Source of the DNA: Candidatus Kaelpia aquatica | GTDB taxonomy: Bacteria > Omnitrophota > Gorgyraeia > Kaelpiales > Kaelpiaceae | NCBI GenBank assembly: GCA_030765335.1 | Contig: JAVCCU010000023.1 | Span: forward strand, 1 to 43,362 | DNA: 43,362 nt | Reading direction: 5' to 3' | Shown here: positions 1 through 7,759 of the stretch, one piece after another | Position numbering within the stretch: the stretch's first letter is position 1 | Layout: each line of letters opens with the position of its first letter | The notes under the pieces: generated by a model | The model's input: only the letters and a program-made list of their open reading frames with translations | The model's database searches: none | Told to the model about the DNA's origin: nothing | Made by a program: the position numbers and the translations under genes

Positions 1-88
1 GAAACCTCTGATATCTCTACAAAATTCTCCCTAAATTTGTTTGCATAATTAAAATATGTTATATTTATAACTAAGGGGAAGAAAAAAC

Positions 89-928
89 ATGTTTAGTAAC
101 TTAAGAAAATTAGTAATCTTTATTTTAATATTATTTCAGGTTCATATTCTTTTTGGAACACCTGATTTTAACTCCAATATTCTAAGAAGACAGAGAGATG
201 TCACATTTCCTCTCCTAACAGCCGAGGAATTAGTGGCTGCAGTTGATGAGTGGTCAGGCTACGATTGGATACCTGAGCCTAACCCCTGGCGTCGTATAGG
301 CGCCATAAGCACTTTAAGGGGGCAAACTATTGGAGAGAATGAGGTTTTCAAAATCTATAGAAACGATTCCGGATTCATGACTTTTTACAAACATCTATTC
401 ATAAAACTCCTGGATGATTATTGTGTAAGTAGCGGTAGATATACACATCCGCACATTAGCCCTCCATTAGCTACTTTTGAAACAGATAATAAAAAAGGCT
501 ACTATCATATTTACGCTGAAGGATATGAAGGTTTTGAATGGTTCGAAGATGGGGATGCCCAACGCTTGGATGAGTGGCCTCTTTTTTCTTACCATATGGA
601 TTTAGCTGGATTCGATATGCACTATGATTTAGTAGATGATGATAATGCTGATCATAATGTTATAGTGGCTGGATCAATATTATGGACAAGAATAGATTTC
701 GATGGCAGAAGTTGTCCTAATAATTCAGCTAAGACAGCACAGTTCTTAGAAGAACATGCCCAATCTTTACAAGCTGTTTTGGGGGATGATAAATACAGGC
801 TTCTTGAATTAGCTTATAGAGGATATGGAGATGGTGATGCTGTAACGGAATCTGAAATGGTAGAATTTAACGCTCTTCTTGCCCAGTATCAGCGTGAAGC
901 CTTAAGAAATTATTTTCCCGATATCTGA
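89..928 (+). CDS. Secreted protein with protein-kinase-like catalytic motifs
   Basis: The 279-residue protein begins with a basic, hydrophobic signal peptide (about residues 6-23), so it is probably exported. I do not recognise the family by overall sequence. The body contains VFKIY (Lys88) followed by a helix, a YYHIYAEGYEGF stretch (138-149) resembling a beta5-hinge, then D185-x4-N190 in the segment NADHNVIV, and IDFDG with D203. The D-to-N spacing of 5 and N-to-D spacing of 13 equal those of protein kinase A (D166, N171, D184), and Lys88 lies 97 residues before D185 (94 in PKA). No clear helix-C glutamate or glycine-rich loop is visible and the C-lobe is short, so it may be an atypical or inactive kinase. 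A purine-rich AAGGGGAA lies before the ATG. It is the only plus-strand gene in the left 40 kb. Confidence 0.75.
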   Translation: MFSNLRKLVIFILILFQVHILFGTPDFNSNILRRQRDVTFPLLTAEELVAAVDEWSGYDWIPEPNPWRRIGAISTLRGQTIGENEVFKIYRNDSGFMTFYKHLFIKLLDDYCVSSGRYTHPHISPPLATFETDNKKGYYHIYAEGYEGFEWFEDGDAQRLDEWPLFSYHMDLAGFDMHYDLVDDDNADHNVIVAGSILWTRIDFDGRSCPNNSAKTAQFLEEHAQSLQAVLGDDKYRLLELAYRGYGDGDAVTESEMVEFNALLAQYQREALRNYFPDI

Positions 929-1200
929 TAATATTCAGCGAAGTAAAAATCTGTGCCCAAAAAGTGTCCAGAATAGGTGGCAATACATGGTAATAGACGG
1001 TAATAGGTGGTAATACAGGTGAGTCACTAACTAACTGATTTTAAAGGGCATTTTACGTAAACTGCTGAATTGATTGAAGACAAGAGAAAGTATATATTCA
1101 ATAAAACAATCTATTAATTCAATTAAAAGCAATGAGAGATGATTCTAAGAAAATAATTAAAACTTTGAGTCAAAAGTAATCCTGTTAAAAACTACACATC
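929..1200. other. Convergent intergenic region
   Basis: These 272 bases separate the 3' ends of the secreted kinase-like gene and gpsA. Apart from the 10-bp tandem repeat at 978-1017 the region is AT-rich. I see no open frame of note and no convincing stem followed by a T-run that would end transcription from either side. Confidence 0.6.
978..1017. repeat. Four-copy 10-bp tandem repeat
   Basis: Four adjacent 10-bp units read TGGCAATACA, TGGTAATAGA, CGGTAATAGG and TGGTAATACA, in the gap between two convergent genes. The unit is too short and lacks spacers, so it is not a CRISPR. It could be a simple-sequence tract, a protein-binding array or the scar of a small mobile element. Confidence 0.8.
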
Positions 1201-2199
1201 TCAACAGCTATAATCCTCTGGCTTTGCTTCTCTGGCCATTAAATCAGAGACTGCCTCATAGGGCTCTTTATTATTATAAAGCACTTGATAAACCTGTTCT
1301 GCGATAGGCATCTCTATCTTGCTGTTTTTGGTAAAGCTATGTAGTGCTTTAACTGTATATATTCCCTCTGCTACAGTATTCTTACTCTTTAATACATCGC
1401 CTAACTTAACGCCCCTACCTATCTCTTCCCCTAGCGTCCTATTCCTGCTCTTTAAGCTAAACGATGTGGTTACCATATCACCTAATCCGCTTAAACCAAA
1501 CAGGGTCTCTGCTAGAGCACCTTGACTTTTGCCGAATCTAACCATCTCTGCCAACCCGCGAGACAACAAGGCTGCTTTTGTATTAGCTCCAAATCCAAGT
1601 CCATCGCATATCCCTGCTGCTATAGCAATAACATTCTTTAAAGCACCTCCTAACTCAAGCCCTACAATGTCACTACTCGTATAGACCCTAAAATAAGTAG
1701 TAAAGAATAATTCCTGCACTATTTTAGCAACACAGTCATCCTCTGAAGCAACAACAACGCTGGAGGGGCTCCTTCTAGCAACTTCATATGCTATAGCCGG
1801 CCCAGAAAGAACTGACATTTTGACCTTGCCTAATTCCTCGCAGATTATTTCAGAAACACGCTTGAAACTCTCCTGTTCTATACCTTTTGCAAGACTAACA
1901 AAGATAACATCCTCCCTAAACCCAGAGAGCCTACTCAAAACAGCTCTTATGTATATAGATGGGATGGCCAAAACTATAATCTCTTTGTCTGATACTGCTA
2001 GGTTTAAATCTGAAGTAATGTTTATCTCTTGAGGAATTTTAATTCCGGGGAAAAACATCTTATTCTCTCTCTCTTTATCTAGAATCAAAGCATGACCAGC
2101 GTCATAACTCCAAAGAGTAATTTGATGACCTTTCTGCTGCAACAAAATTGCCACCGTCGTTCCCCAGCCGCCATCTCCCAATATGCCGATACCACTCAT
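1201..2199 (-). CDS. gpsA: NAD(P)-dependent glycerol-3-phosphate dehydrogenase
   Basis: GpsA reduces dihydroxyacetone phosphate to sn-glycerol-3-phosphate in the cytoplasm, the first step to phospholipids. The 332 residues match the usual family length. The N-terminal Rossmann motif is G8-D-G-G-W-G13, typical of GpsA, and the GGALKN segment carries the catalytic Lys188, followed by a conserved NTKAALLSRGLAEM stretch. The gene is last in a run that starts with an HTH gene and includes a PilP-like protein and a secretin, with a 30-base gap to its upstream neighbour. It therefore probably shares their transcript even though its metabolic role is unrelated. The plsX gene, which needs glycerol-3-phosphate downstream, is 20 kb away. 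Confidence 0.95.
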   Translation of the reverse strand: MSGIGILGDGGWGTTVAILLQQKGHQITLWSYDAGHALILDKERENKMFFPGIKIPQEINITSDLNLAVSDKEIIVLAIPSIYIRAVLSRLSGFREDVIFVSLAKGIEQESFKRVSEIICEELGKVKMSVLSGPAIAYEVARRSPSSVVVASEDDCVAKIVQELFFTTYFRVYTSSDIVGLELGGALKNVIAIAAGICDGLGFGANTKAALLSRGLAEMVRFGKSQGALAETLFGLSGLGDMVTTSFSLKSRNRTLGEEIGRGVKLGDVLKSKNTVAEGIYTVKALHSFTKNSKIEMPIAEQVYQVLYNNKEPYEAVSDLMAREAKPEDYSC

Positions 2200-2229
2200 C
2201 GTCTCTATGTTTTTTGATATTTGATATTG

Positions 2230-2553
2230 TTAAAATGCCCCTTCTCTATTGATCTGAGAAGATTCAAGAGGGGTCTCTTTTAAAACTTTTTTATGCAGAA
2301 CCTCATATTTAGAACCAACTATAATAAACTCCAAAAACCTCATACTTTTAAAGGGGGTGAATAATAATTTTGTCTCATTGTCAATGGGCTTCTCAATTAT
2401 TCTTCCATCCTCGACAACCTTCATGAAAATTCTACCTGTCACCAGAACTCCACTATTATTTTCATCTATAGCACTACCTCGAATAATAATAACAGGATCA
2501 TCTTTAAAATTTTTCTCTAATACTATGCGAACCTTGCTCTCTTTAAAATTCAT
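2230..2553 (-). CDS. Unrecognised 107-residue protein after the secretin
   Basis: I do not recognise this protein. It has no signal peptide or membrane segment. It appears rich in beta strands (VRIVLEK, PVIIIRGSAI, GVLVTGRIFMKV, RFLEFIIVG) and ends in a charged tail. Its ATG overlaps the secretin stop codon by 4 bases (ATGA), a sign of translational coupling, so it is likely co-expressed with the secretin and PilP-like protein and may serve the same envelope machine. Given the position, a cytoplasmic or peripheral accessory factor is possible, but that is only inference from context. Confidence 0.75.
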   Translation of the reverse strand: MNFKESKVRIVLEKNFKDDPVIIIRGSAIDENNSGVLVTGRIFMKVVEDGRIIEKPIDNETKLLFTPFKSMRFLEFIIVGSKYEVLHKKVLKETPLESSQINREGAF

Positions 2554-5500
2554 TTATCCTCAATAGAATCCTGCTCAAAATCACCAAGTGAATCCATCAT
2601 TTGAAGTCTATCCCTTGATAATTTAAGATACTTGTTAGCATCCTTATAGTTCGGTTTTAAATCCAGCACCTCCAAGAAAAACTGGATACTCTTCCCATAA
2701 ATATCTTTTTTAAAATAATCCAAACCAAGCTGATATTTTTCTTCAACTTTACTTAAAAGGATCGGTTCCCTTATCTTCTCCAAGCATGATTCCATCTTTT
2801 TTTTGGATATCTTCTGATATTTAGAGTCTAATTGAGATAAGAATCCGAATTTATCCAGAGCCTTATCATACTCCTTATCTTTGTATAATCTAACCGCCTC
2901 TTGATATAATCCTCTTATCTCTTTCTCTGTTAAGATCTTCTCTCCTAAAGCATCTTCTCCAACAGTTGTTTTTAATTCAGTCTCTACTACAGCTTCACTC
3001 CCGGCTATACCCTTCCTCTTATACGCCATCTCTAAGTATCGATATGCATTCTCATGAGTAGGATCAGCCATTAAAACCTTCTCAAAAAGATGTATAGCTT
3101 CATTATAATTAGCCTCATTATAACTTTTAACACCACTTGTATACAATGAGTCCGGCTCTTTTTCTATCTTAGCCTTATAAGGCTGCACCTCTTTGGATCT
3201 AAGAACATCTTTTATTTTGGAAATATTTTTTTCCGCCTTTTTATTAGTAGAATCCAACTCTAAGACTTTCGTAAAGCAGTCCAATGCCTCTTGGTTTTCG
3301 CCTCTAATTAAATATTTCTTTCCTGCAGAGAGCAGCTCCGCAACCTCTTTTCTATTATACCGCTGAATACCATTCTGACACCTTTCGACCATCTGGCGAG
3401 CGGATTTATTGTTAGAATCAATTGTAAGAATATCGTTATATTTTATCTGGGCCGACTCATACTCTTTATCAGCATAGAGACTATTGGCTTCCTCCCAGAT
3501 ATTTTTTAAATCCTGCTCTTGTTTTATGGCTCCAGCTGTCAAAGTAACATAATTCTGAATCTCTTTATTATCAGAATCTAATTCTAATAACTCATCCAAT
3601 ACAATCTTTGCTTTTTGAAACTTTTCTTCATCATAAAGAGCTTTCGCCTTAACTAAATCGTCTTTAATCTTCTCTTCCTCTTCAAGAGATCTTATGCTCT
3701 CATAGATATCTTCTACGCTCTTTTTTGCTTCTTTATTATCAGGGTCTAACTGAAGTACATCATAATAGTCCTCTAAAGCCTGATGATACTCTCTCTCTTT
3801 AAAAGACTTCTTGGCTCTAAGAAGAAGAGCAGGTACTCTCTCGCTCAGCAGCTCTATCTTCTCTTCAGACTTTTTAAGCATGTCAACCGCCATCCCATCT
3901 CTTGGATCCTCTGCTAATATGCGAGCATATCTATCCTTTGCCTGCTGATATTCTCCCTCCGCATAAAAACTATTGGCCTCTCTCCAAAGAGACATCAAGT
4001 ATATATCTCTCTCTTTGACCTTCTCTGCTTCCTCTATCTCTTTCTGCTTAATCTTCTCTTCCGCTTTTATCCTTAGATCCTTAGCCCTCTCTTCCTCTTC
4101 ATCTATTTCTAAGATCTCATTAGCTTTTAAGATAATAGATTCATAATCATCATCAAGCATCAACTTACCTATATCGCTATACAGCTCATCTATCCTTTTT
4201 TTTTGAATCTCTTCTTCTCCCTCAAGGTTGAGAATATGAGGGGTAACAAATATGAGAAGCTCTGAACTGGATTCACTTTCCCCTTCATAGGAAAAGAGTT
4301 TACCTAAAAGAGGAATGCTACCCAATAAAGGTACTTTAGTCATAGACTTCACCTTTTCAGTGCTAATAAGCCCGCCTATTACAATAGTCTCGCCATTTTT
4401 AATAGTAACTTTTGTAGTAGCAGTCTTAGAACTTATTATGGGAAGCTCAAATCCAGTATCTCCAACACTAATAGTAGCCCCCACAGTACCGACTGTCGGC
4501 TCTATGGTCATCGTTATATAATCATCGCTTGCAATAAAAGGAGTGACATTGAGCGTAATGCCGATATCTTTATATTCATAGCCAGATACTGTCAGTTCTC
4601 CAGTATCAGTACTAACTTCATAAGTAGGAAGAGGATATTCTGTTGTAACACCCATTGTAGCCAGCTTATTGTTCAATGTTGCAACTTGAGGATTAGAGAT
4701 AACCTTAGTATTGCCGTCAGTCAACAGAGCTTGTAAGACTGCTTTAAATTGCGTAAAATCCAGTGTTCCAAATGTATATAGATCACTATCAGCCGCAGGA
4801 AAACCGGCCAAATTTGTCCTAGAAGCTGCTGCCGTACCAATCTGAGCATCCTCATTACCAAGAGCAAACTTAGGATCCACAACATTAAAGGGAAAAGTAT
4901 GCGGTCTCGCTGCACCCCTAACAGTTACCGTAGTCCCCCATTCTATACCAAGGTTTTTTGAAGTATCCAGCGTAGTCTCGACAAACTTTGCCTCTATTAA
5001 AACCTGCCTTCCTTTTACATCAACATTTTCAATAAAACTTTTAATCATATTCAAGTTATCAAGGCTATCAGTTACCATAATTGAGTTAGTTGCCTCATCA
5101 ATTACAATCTTACCTTCAGAGCCAAGGAGAGAAGTTGTATTCTCTGAAACATCTTGAGCCGAAACATTATGAAGCTTAAAAGTCTTGACAAGAGAAGGCT
5201 TTGCTTTAACGCGGATCACATTATCTATCTCAATCATAGTATAATTCTGAGAATCAAGAATCTGACCTAAGGCCTGCTTTATGGTGATATTGCCAAGACT
5301 TGCAGTGACAACACCTTCAACATCTTTATCGGCTATAATATTAAGTCCATACTCACGGGCAAAATATCTTATAATATCTTTAATGTCAGCATTTCTAAAC
5401 TCAATGTTATATAAATTGTCGGCTTTCTGCTCAATCTTTATATTCTTGGTAAGCTTATCAGATACGCCCTCATCATCCATTAATCCAGGGGCTGCCTGAA

Positions 5501-5567
5501 CATTTAAAATAAAAGGGGGTATTAACAATGAAAGTAGAGATAAAAAACATATTGTATTTCTAATCAT
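2550..5567 (-). CDS. pilQ: Type IV pilus/type II secretion secretin with long TPR tail
   Basis: This is the outer-membrane channel through which a pilus or pseudopilus works. A signal peptide (residues 1-25) is followed by an STN-like domain (about 53-121), one N-type secretin repeat (about 127-185) and the secretin core (about 186-447), which ends with the hallmark VPLLGSIPLLGKLF and ELLIFVTPHIL. Residues 460-1005 are then about nine TPR-type repeats, each with the pattern of Ala/Tyr/Ala hydrophobics and an LD/DP turn, rich in Lys and Glu. PilQ and GspD normally end shortly after the secretin core, so the total of 1005 residues is unusually large. The start overlaps the upstream PilP-like stop by 4 bases, and the stop overlaps the next start. 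Fewer N-repeats than GspD fits a PilQ-like type. The gene symbol follows function, not proven orthology. Confidence 0.9.
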   Translation of the reverse strand: MIRNTICFLSLLSLLIPPFILNVQAAPGLMDDEGVSDKLTKNIKIEQKADNLYNIEFRNADIKDIIRYFAREYGLNIIADKDVEGVVTASLGNITIKQALGQILDSQNYTMIEIDNVIRVKAKPSLVKTFKLHNVSAQDVSENTTSLLGSEGKIVIDEATNSIMVTDSLDNLNMIKSFIENVDVKGRQVLIEAKFVETTLDTSKNLGIEWGTTVTVRGAARPHTFPFNVVDPKFALGNEDAQIGTAAASRTNLAGFPAADSDLYTFGTLDFTQFKAVLQALLTDGNTKVISNPQVATLNNKLATMGVTTEYPLPTYEVSTDTGELTVSGYEYKDIGITLNVTPFIASDDYITMTIEPTVGTVGATISVGDTGFELPIISSKTATTKVTIKNGETIVIGGLISTEKVKSMTKVPLLGSIPLLGKLFSYEGESESSSELLIFVTPHILNLEGEEEIQKKRIDELYSDIGKLMLDDDYESIILKANEILEIDEEEERAKDLRIKAEEKIKQKEIEEAEKVKERDIYLMSLWREANSFYAEGEYQQAKDRYARILAEDPRDGMAVDMLKKSEEKIELLSERVPALLLRAKKSFKEREYHQALEDYYDVLQLDPDNKEAKKSVEDIYESIRSLEEEEKIKDDLVKAKALYDEEKFQKAKIVLDELLELDSDNKEIQNYVTLTAGAIKQEQDLKNIWEEANSLYADKEYESAQIKYNDILTIDSNNKSARQMVERCQNGIQRYNRKEVAELLSAGKKYLIRGENQEALDCFTKVLELDSTNKKAEKNISKIKDVLRSKEVQPYKAKIEKEPDSLYTSGVKSYNEANYNEAIHLFEKVLMADPTHENAYRYLEMAYKRKGIAGSEAVVETELKTTVGEDALGEKILTEKEIRGLYQEAVRLYKDKEYDKALDKFGFLSQLDSKYQKISKKKMESCLEKIREPILLSKVEEKYQLGLDYFKKDIYGKSIQFFLEVLDLKPNYKDANKYLKLSRDRLQMMDSLGDFEQDSIEDK

Positions 5568-6034
5568 TCTGTCCCTCCAAGCAATTGCTCAATTATACCA
5601 TCGGTCCATTCTTGCCTGCTAACCTCCTCTTCCTCTTTGGCTTCTTCTTCCATATCCTCTTTAGGCTCTTTTGCTACAGCCAAAACATGTCTAAGCTTAA
5701 GCTCGTATTCACGTCTCTCTGTATTTAAGGTTACACTTAAAGGCCCTATCTTTTTCACGGTAAAGTTTCCCACTAAATCACCTTCGCTGTAAAACTCAGA
5801 GTTAATTATAGCTAATTTTTTTTCTCCGTATATAATCCCAGAAAGATTGAGCTTCTCTAAAGGAATAATTTTTTGCCCTTTCTCTTGAGTAGGTTTAATT
5901 CCAAGTATTTTCATTTCTTCTTCAGATGTTAAAAAAGGATTTCTTAATCTTGGTTCCTTTTCTTGAGAATGAACCTCTTTAAAAGAATACAGTAATAGTA
6001 AAAATATTAAAACAAAAAAAGTATTTTTTATCAT
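5564..6034 (-). CDS. pilP: PilP-like pilus assembly protein
   Basis: The start at 6034 is preferred to a longer reading from 6073. The ATG overlaps the stop of the upstream HTH gene as ATGA and gives a clean signal peptide (hydrophobic stretch FFVLIFLLLLYSF). The product is then 156 residues. After a Pro-rich linker with the motif RNPF comes a small beta domain (LNLSGIIYG, KLAIINSEFYSEGDLV, FTVKKIGPLSVTL) of the kind found in PilP and GspC, which links the inner-membrane PilMNO complex to the secretin. The C-terminus is very acidic (EDMEEEAKEEEE). Position directly before the secretin supports the call; sequence resemblance alone is modest. Confidence 0.7.
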   Translation of the reverse strand: MIKNTFFVLIFLLLLYSFKEVHSQEKEPRLRNPFLTSEEEMKILGIKPTQEKGQKIIPLEKLNLSGIIYGEKKLAIINSEFYSEGDLVGNFTVKKIGPLSVTLNTERREYELKLRHVLAVAKEPKEDMEEEAKEEEEVSRQEWTDGIIEQLLGGTE

Positions 6035-6222
6035 CGGCCTAAAATTTTTTCTAATTTTTGCATATCCATCCAACTATACTCTCTCCATTTATTTATTGGA
6101 TTACGCCTGGCTCTAGGAAAAAAATTCTTATTCTCATACCTAAATAGTGTCTGCTTAGATATGCCGAGATAATCGGCAACCTCTCTTGCTGAGTAAAATT
6201 TCTTTTCTCCGTTAGCAATCAT
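6031..6222 (-). CDS. MerR/excisionase-type helix-turn-helix protein
   Basis: This 63-residue protein is a single winged-helix DNA-binding domain of the MerR/HTH_17 type. The helix-turn-helix is YSAREVADYLGISKQTLFRY (about residues 10-29), followed by a wing with RARRNPINKWREYS. There is no effector domain. It heads the pilP-secretin operon and its stop overlaps the pilP start. A role as a local regulator of the operon is plausible, helped by a direct repeat over its own promoter. An excisionase role is unlikely, since no integrase is nearby. Confidence 0.8.
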   Translation of the reverse strand: MIANGEKKFYSAREVADYLGISKQTLFRYENKNFFPRARRNPINKWREYSWMDMQKLEKILGR

Positions 6223-6252
6223 TTGTCCCTACTTAATATGTTTTAATACTAC

Positions 6253-6272
6253 TTGATATATTTTGATATATC
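6253..6272. repeat. Direct repeat TTGATATAT, 10-bp phase, at operon promoter
   Basis: TTGATATAT occurs at 6253-6261 and again at 6263-6271, exactly one helical turn apart, on the -10 side of the candidate promoter. It could be an operator for the adjacent HTH protein. Confidence 0.55.
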
Positions 6273-6288
6273 CTAATGGCTTTGTCAA
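6260..6288 (-). promoter_or_regulatory. Candidate promoter of the HTH-pilP-secretin operon
   Basis: On the minus strand a perfect TTGACA (6288-6283) is followed after 17 bases by CAAAAT (6265-6260). The -10 element is weak (4 of 6), which would suit a regulated promoter. It overlaps a 10-bp-phased direct repeat. Confidence 0.5.
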
Positions 6289-6296
6289 GAGAAAAA

Positions 6297-7283
6297 TTAG
6301 ATACTAAGGTAGGCTTTTGATTCTAGGTAATTCTTAACATAATCTAACACTGCCGAATCAAAATCGCAGCATTCCCCGCTATAGCCGGCACTGTTAATCT
6401 TTGAGGTATCAGCCTGGGTAAAATACTGGTACTGTTCTTTTAGTTCCTGAGGCATATCAACATATTTTATATCGGGCTCTAGATTTAAAGCCCTGAAGAC
6501 AGCTTCAACAAGCTGATTGAAAGAGTGCGCTTCTCCTGTACCAATATTATAAATACCTCCCAAATATCTATTCTCAAAGAAAAAAAGACTCATCTTAACC
6601 GCATCTTTTAGGTAAATAAAATCTCTCATCTGTTCACCGTCTATAACTTCATCCTTATAAGATTTAAACAATCTCACTTCACCTCTCTCTTTAATCTGCT
6701 CATAAGCCTTAATAATAAAACTTCTCATCTGGCCCTTATGATATTCATTAGGACCATAGACATTAAAATATTTAAGCCCTACCATTTTTTCCAAAACTTT
6801 ATTATGTTTTGCCCAGATATCAAACCACTGCTTAGAGTATCCATAGTAGTTTAAAGGCTTAAGGCCAAATAGATCCTCTTCGTTATCACTAAAACCTAAA
6901 GAGCCATCGCCATAAGTAGCTGCGGATGATGCGTATATAAATCTAATTTCGTTTCTAAGAGCGAAGCTTGCTAAATCCCTGCTATAGTTATAGTTGTTCT
7001 CAATTAAATAACCTAGGTCTTTTTCTGTCGTAGAACTGCAAGCGCCAAGATGGAATATAGTATCTATATTGCTAGAACCAAAATTATTACTTAAAATTCT
7101 GGCCAGAAAATCTCTCTTATCGATCAATTCATCGAATTTTAAATTGGCTAAATTCTTCTGCCCCTCATTCTCCCCTAACTCATCGACAATAATAATATCT
7201 TCTAACCCTTTTTTGTTTAAAGCCCATACTATTCCGCTGCCGATAAAACCACAGCCGCCTGTTACAATTATTTTATCTCTCAT
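6297..7283 (-). CDS. hldD: ADP-L-glycero-D-manno-heptose 6-epimerase
   Basis: HldD converts ADP-D-glycero- to ADP-L-glycero-manno-heptose, the donor for the inner core of lipopolysaccharide. The 328 residues fit the family. The Rossmann motif VTGGCGFIGSGIVWALN is at residues 7-23, the catalytic Y147-x3-K151 is in NYYGYSKQ, and the family-typical KYFNVYGPNEYHKGQMRS stretch follows. The ATG comes directly after the TAG of the flavodoxin gene, so the two are probably co-translated. With lptD upstream this is direct evidence of an LPS-bearing outer membrane. Confidence 0.93.
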   Translation of the reverse strand: MRDKIIVTGGCGFIGSGIVWALNKKGLEDIIIVDELGENEGQKNLANLKFDELIDKRDFLARILSNNFGSSNIDTIFHLGACSSTTEKDLGYLIENNYNYSRDLASFALRNEIRFIYASSAATYGDGSLGFSDNEEDLFGLKPLNYYGYSKQWFDIWAKHNKVLEKMVGLKYFNVYGPNEYHKGQMRSFIIKAYEQIKERGEVRLFKSYKDEVIDGEQMRDFIYLKDAVKMSLFFFENRYLGGIYNIGTGEAHSFNQLVEAVFRALNLEPDIKYVDMPQELKEQYQYFTQADTSKINSAGYSGECCDFDSAVLDYVKNYLESKAYLSI

Positions 7284-7757
7284 CTAATGACTCACTCTAT
7301 TAACCAGATCAGATATTCTAGAAGCAAACTTTATGCAGTTATCTTCAACTCTCTTATCTGGAGAGCCAATACTTACCACGCCATAATGGTCGCCTTTAGG
7401 ATCGCCCTGAACTATCATGCCGTGAATTAACATCGCATTTATGATATCTAAAACTGTCGTCTCATTACCCCCTGCTATATTTGCAGCTGAAGAGAATGCA
7501 GCTCCAACCTTGCCATCCAACTGGCCATGAAACTTTACACTCCTATCAAAGACCTGCTTTACTTCTGCTGCCATAGAGCCGTAGTAAGTCGGAGAGCCCA
7601 CAATGATAGCATCATATTTTAAAAGCTGATCCACTTCTATATCTGAAGTGATTCTTAAATCACAATCCATACTTTTAGATAACTCCGCTGCAATTAATTT
7701 GGCCATCTTCTCGGTATTACCTGTTTTAGAACAATAGAGAACTAAAGCTTTCGCCAT
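7284..7757 (-). CDS. Flavodoxin-family FMN protein (WrbA-like)
   Basis: The 157-residue protein has a flavodoxin fold. The FMN phosphate loop is YCSKTGNTEKMA (8-19), and the second flavin-contact loop is VGSPTYYGSMAAEVKQVFD, typical of the flavodoxin_1/WrbA group. It is likely an electron-transfer protein or quinone reductase; the specific substrate cannot be told. It sits 2 bases after thyX and abuts hldD. ThyX uses FAD and NADPH rather than flavodoxin, so functional linkage is uncertain. Confidence 0.85.
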   Translation of the reverse strand: MAKALVLYCSKTGNTEKMAKLIAAELSKSMDCDLRITSDIEVDQLLKYDAIIVGSPTYYGSMAAEVKQVFDRSVKFHGQLDGKVGAAFSSAANIAGGNETTVLDIINAMLIHGMIVQGDPKGDHYGVVSIGSPDKRVEDNCIKFASRISDLVNRVSH

Positions 7758-7759
7758 CT

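Noticed and set aside
978-1017. Possible CRISPR array
   Set aside because: Units are 10 bp, directly adjacent, with no unique spacers and no cas genes.
6035-6073. Upstream start of the PilP-like protein
   Set aside because: It buries the signal peptide and overlaps the HTH gene; the ATGA-coupled start at 6034 is better.
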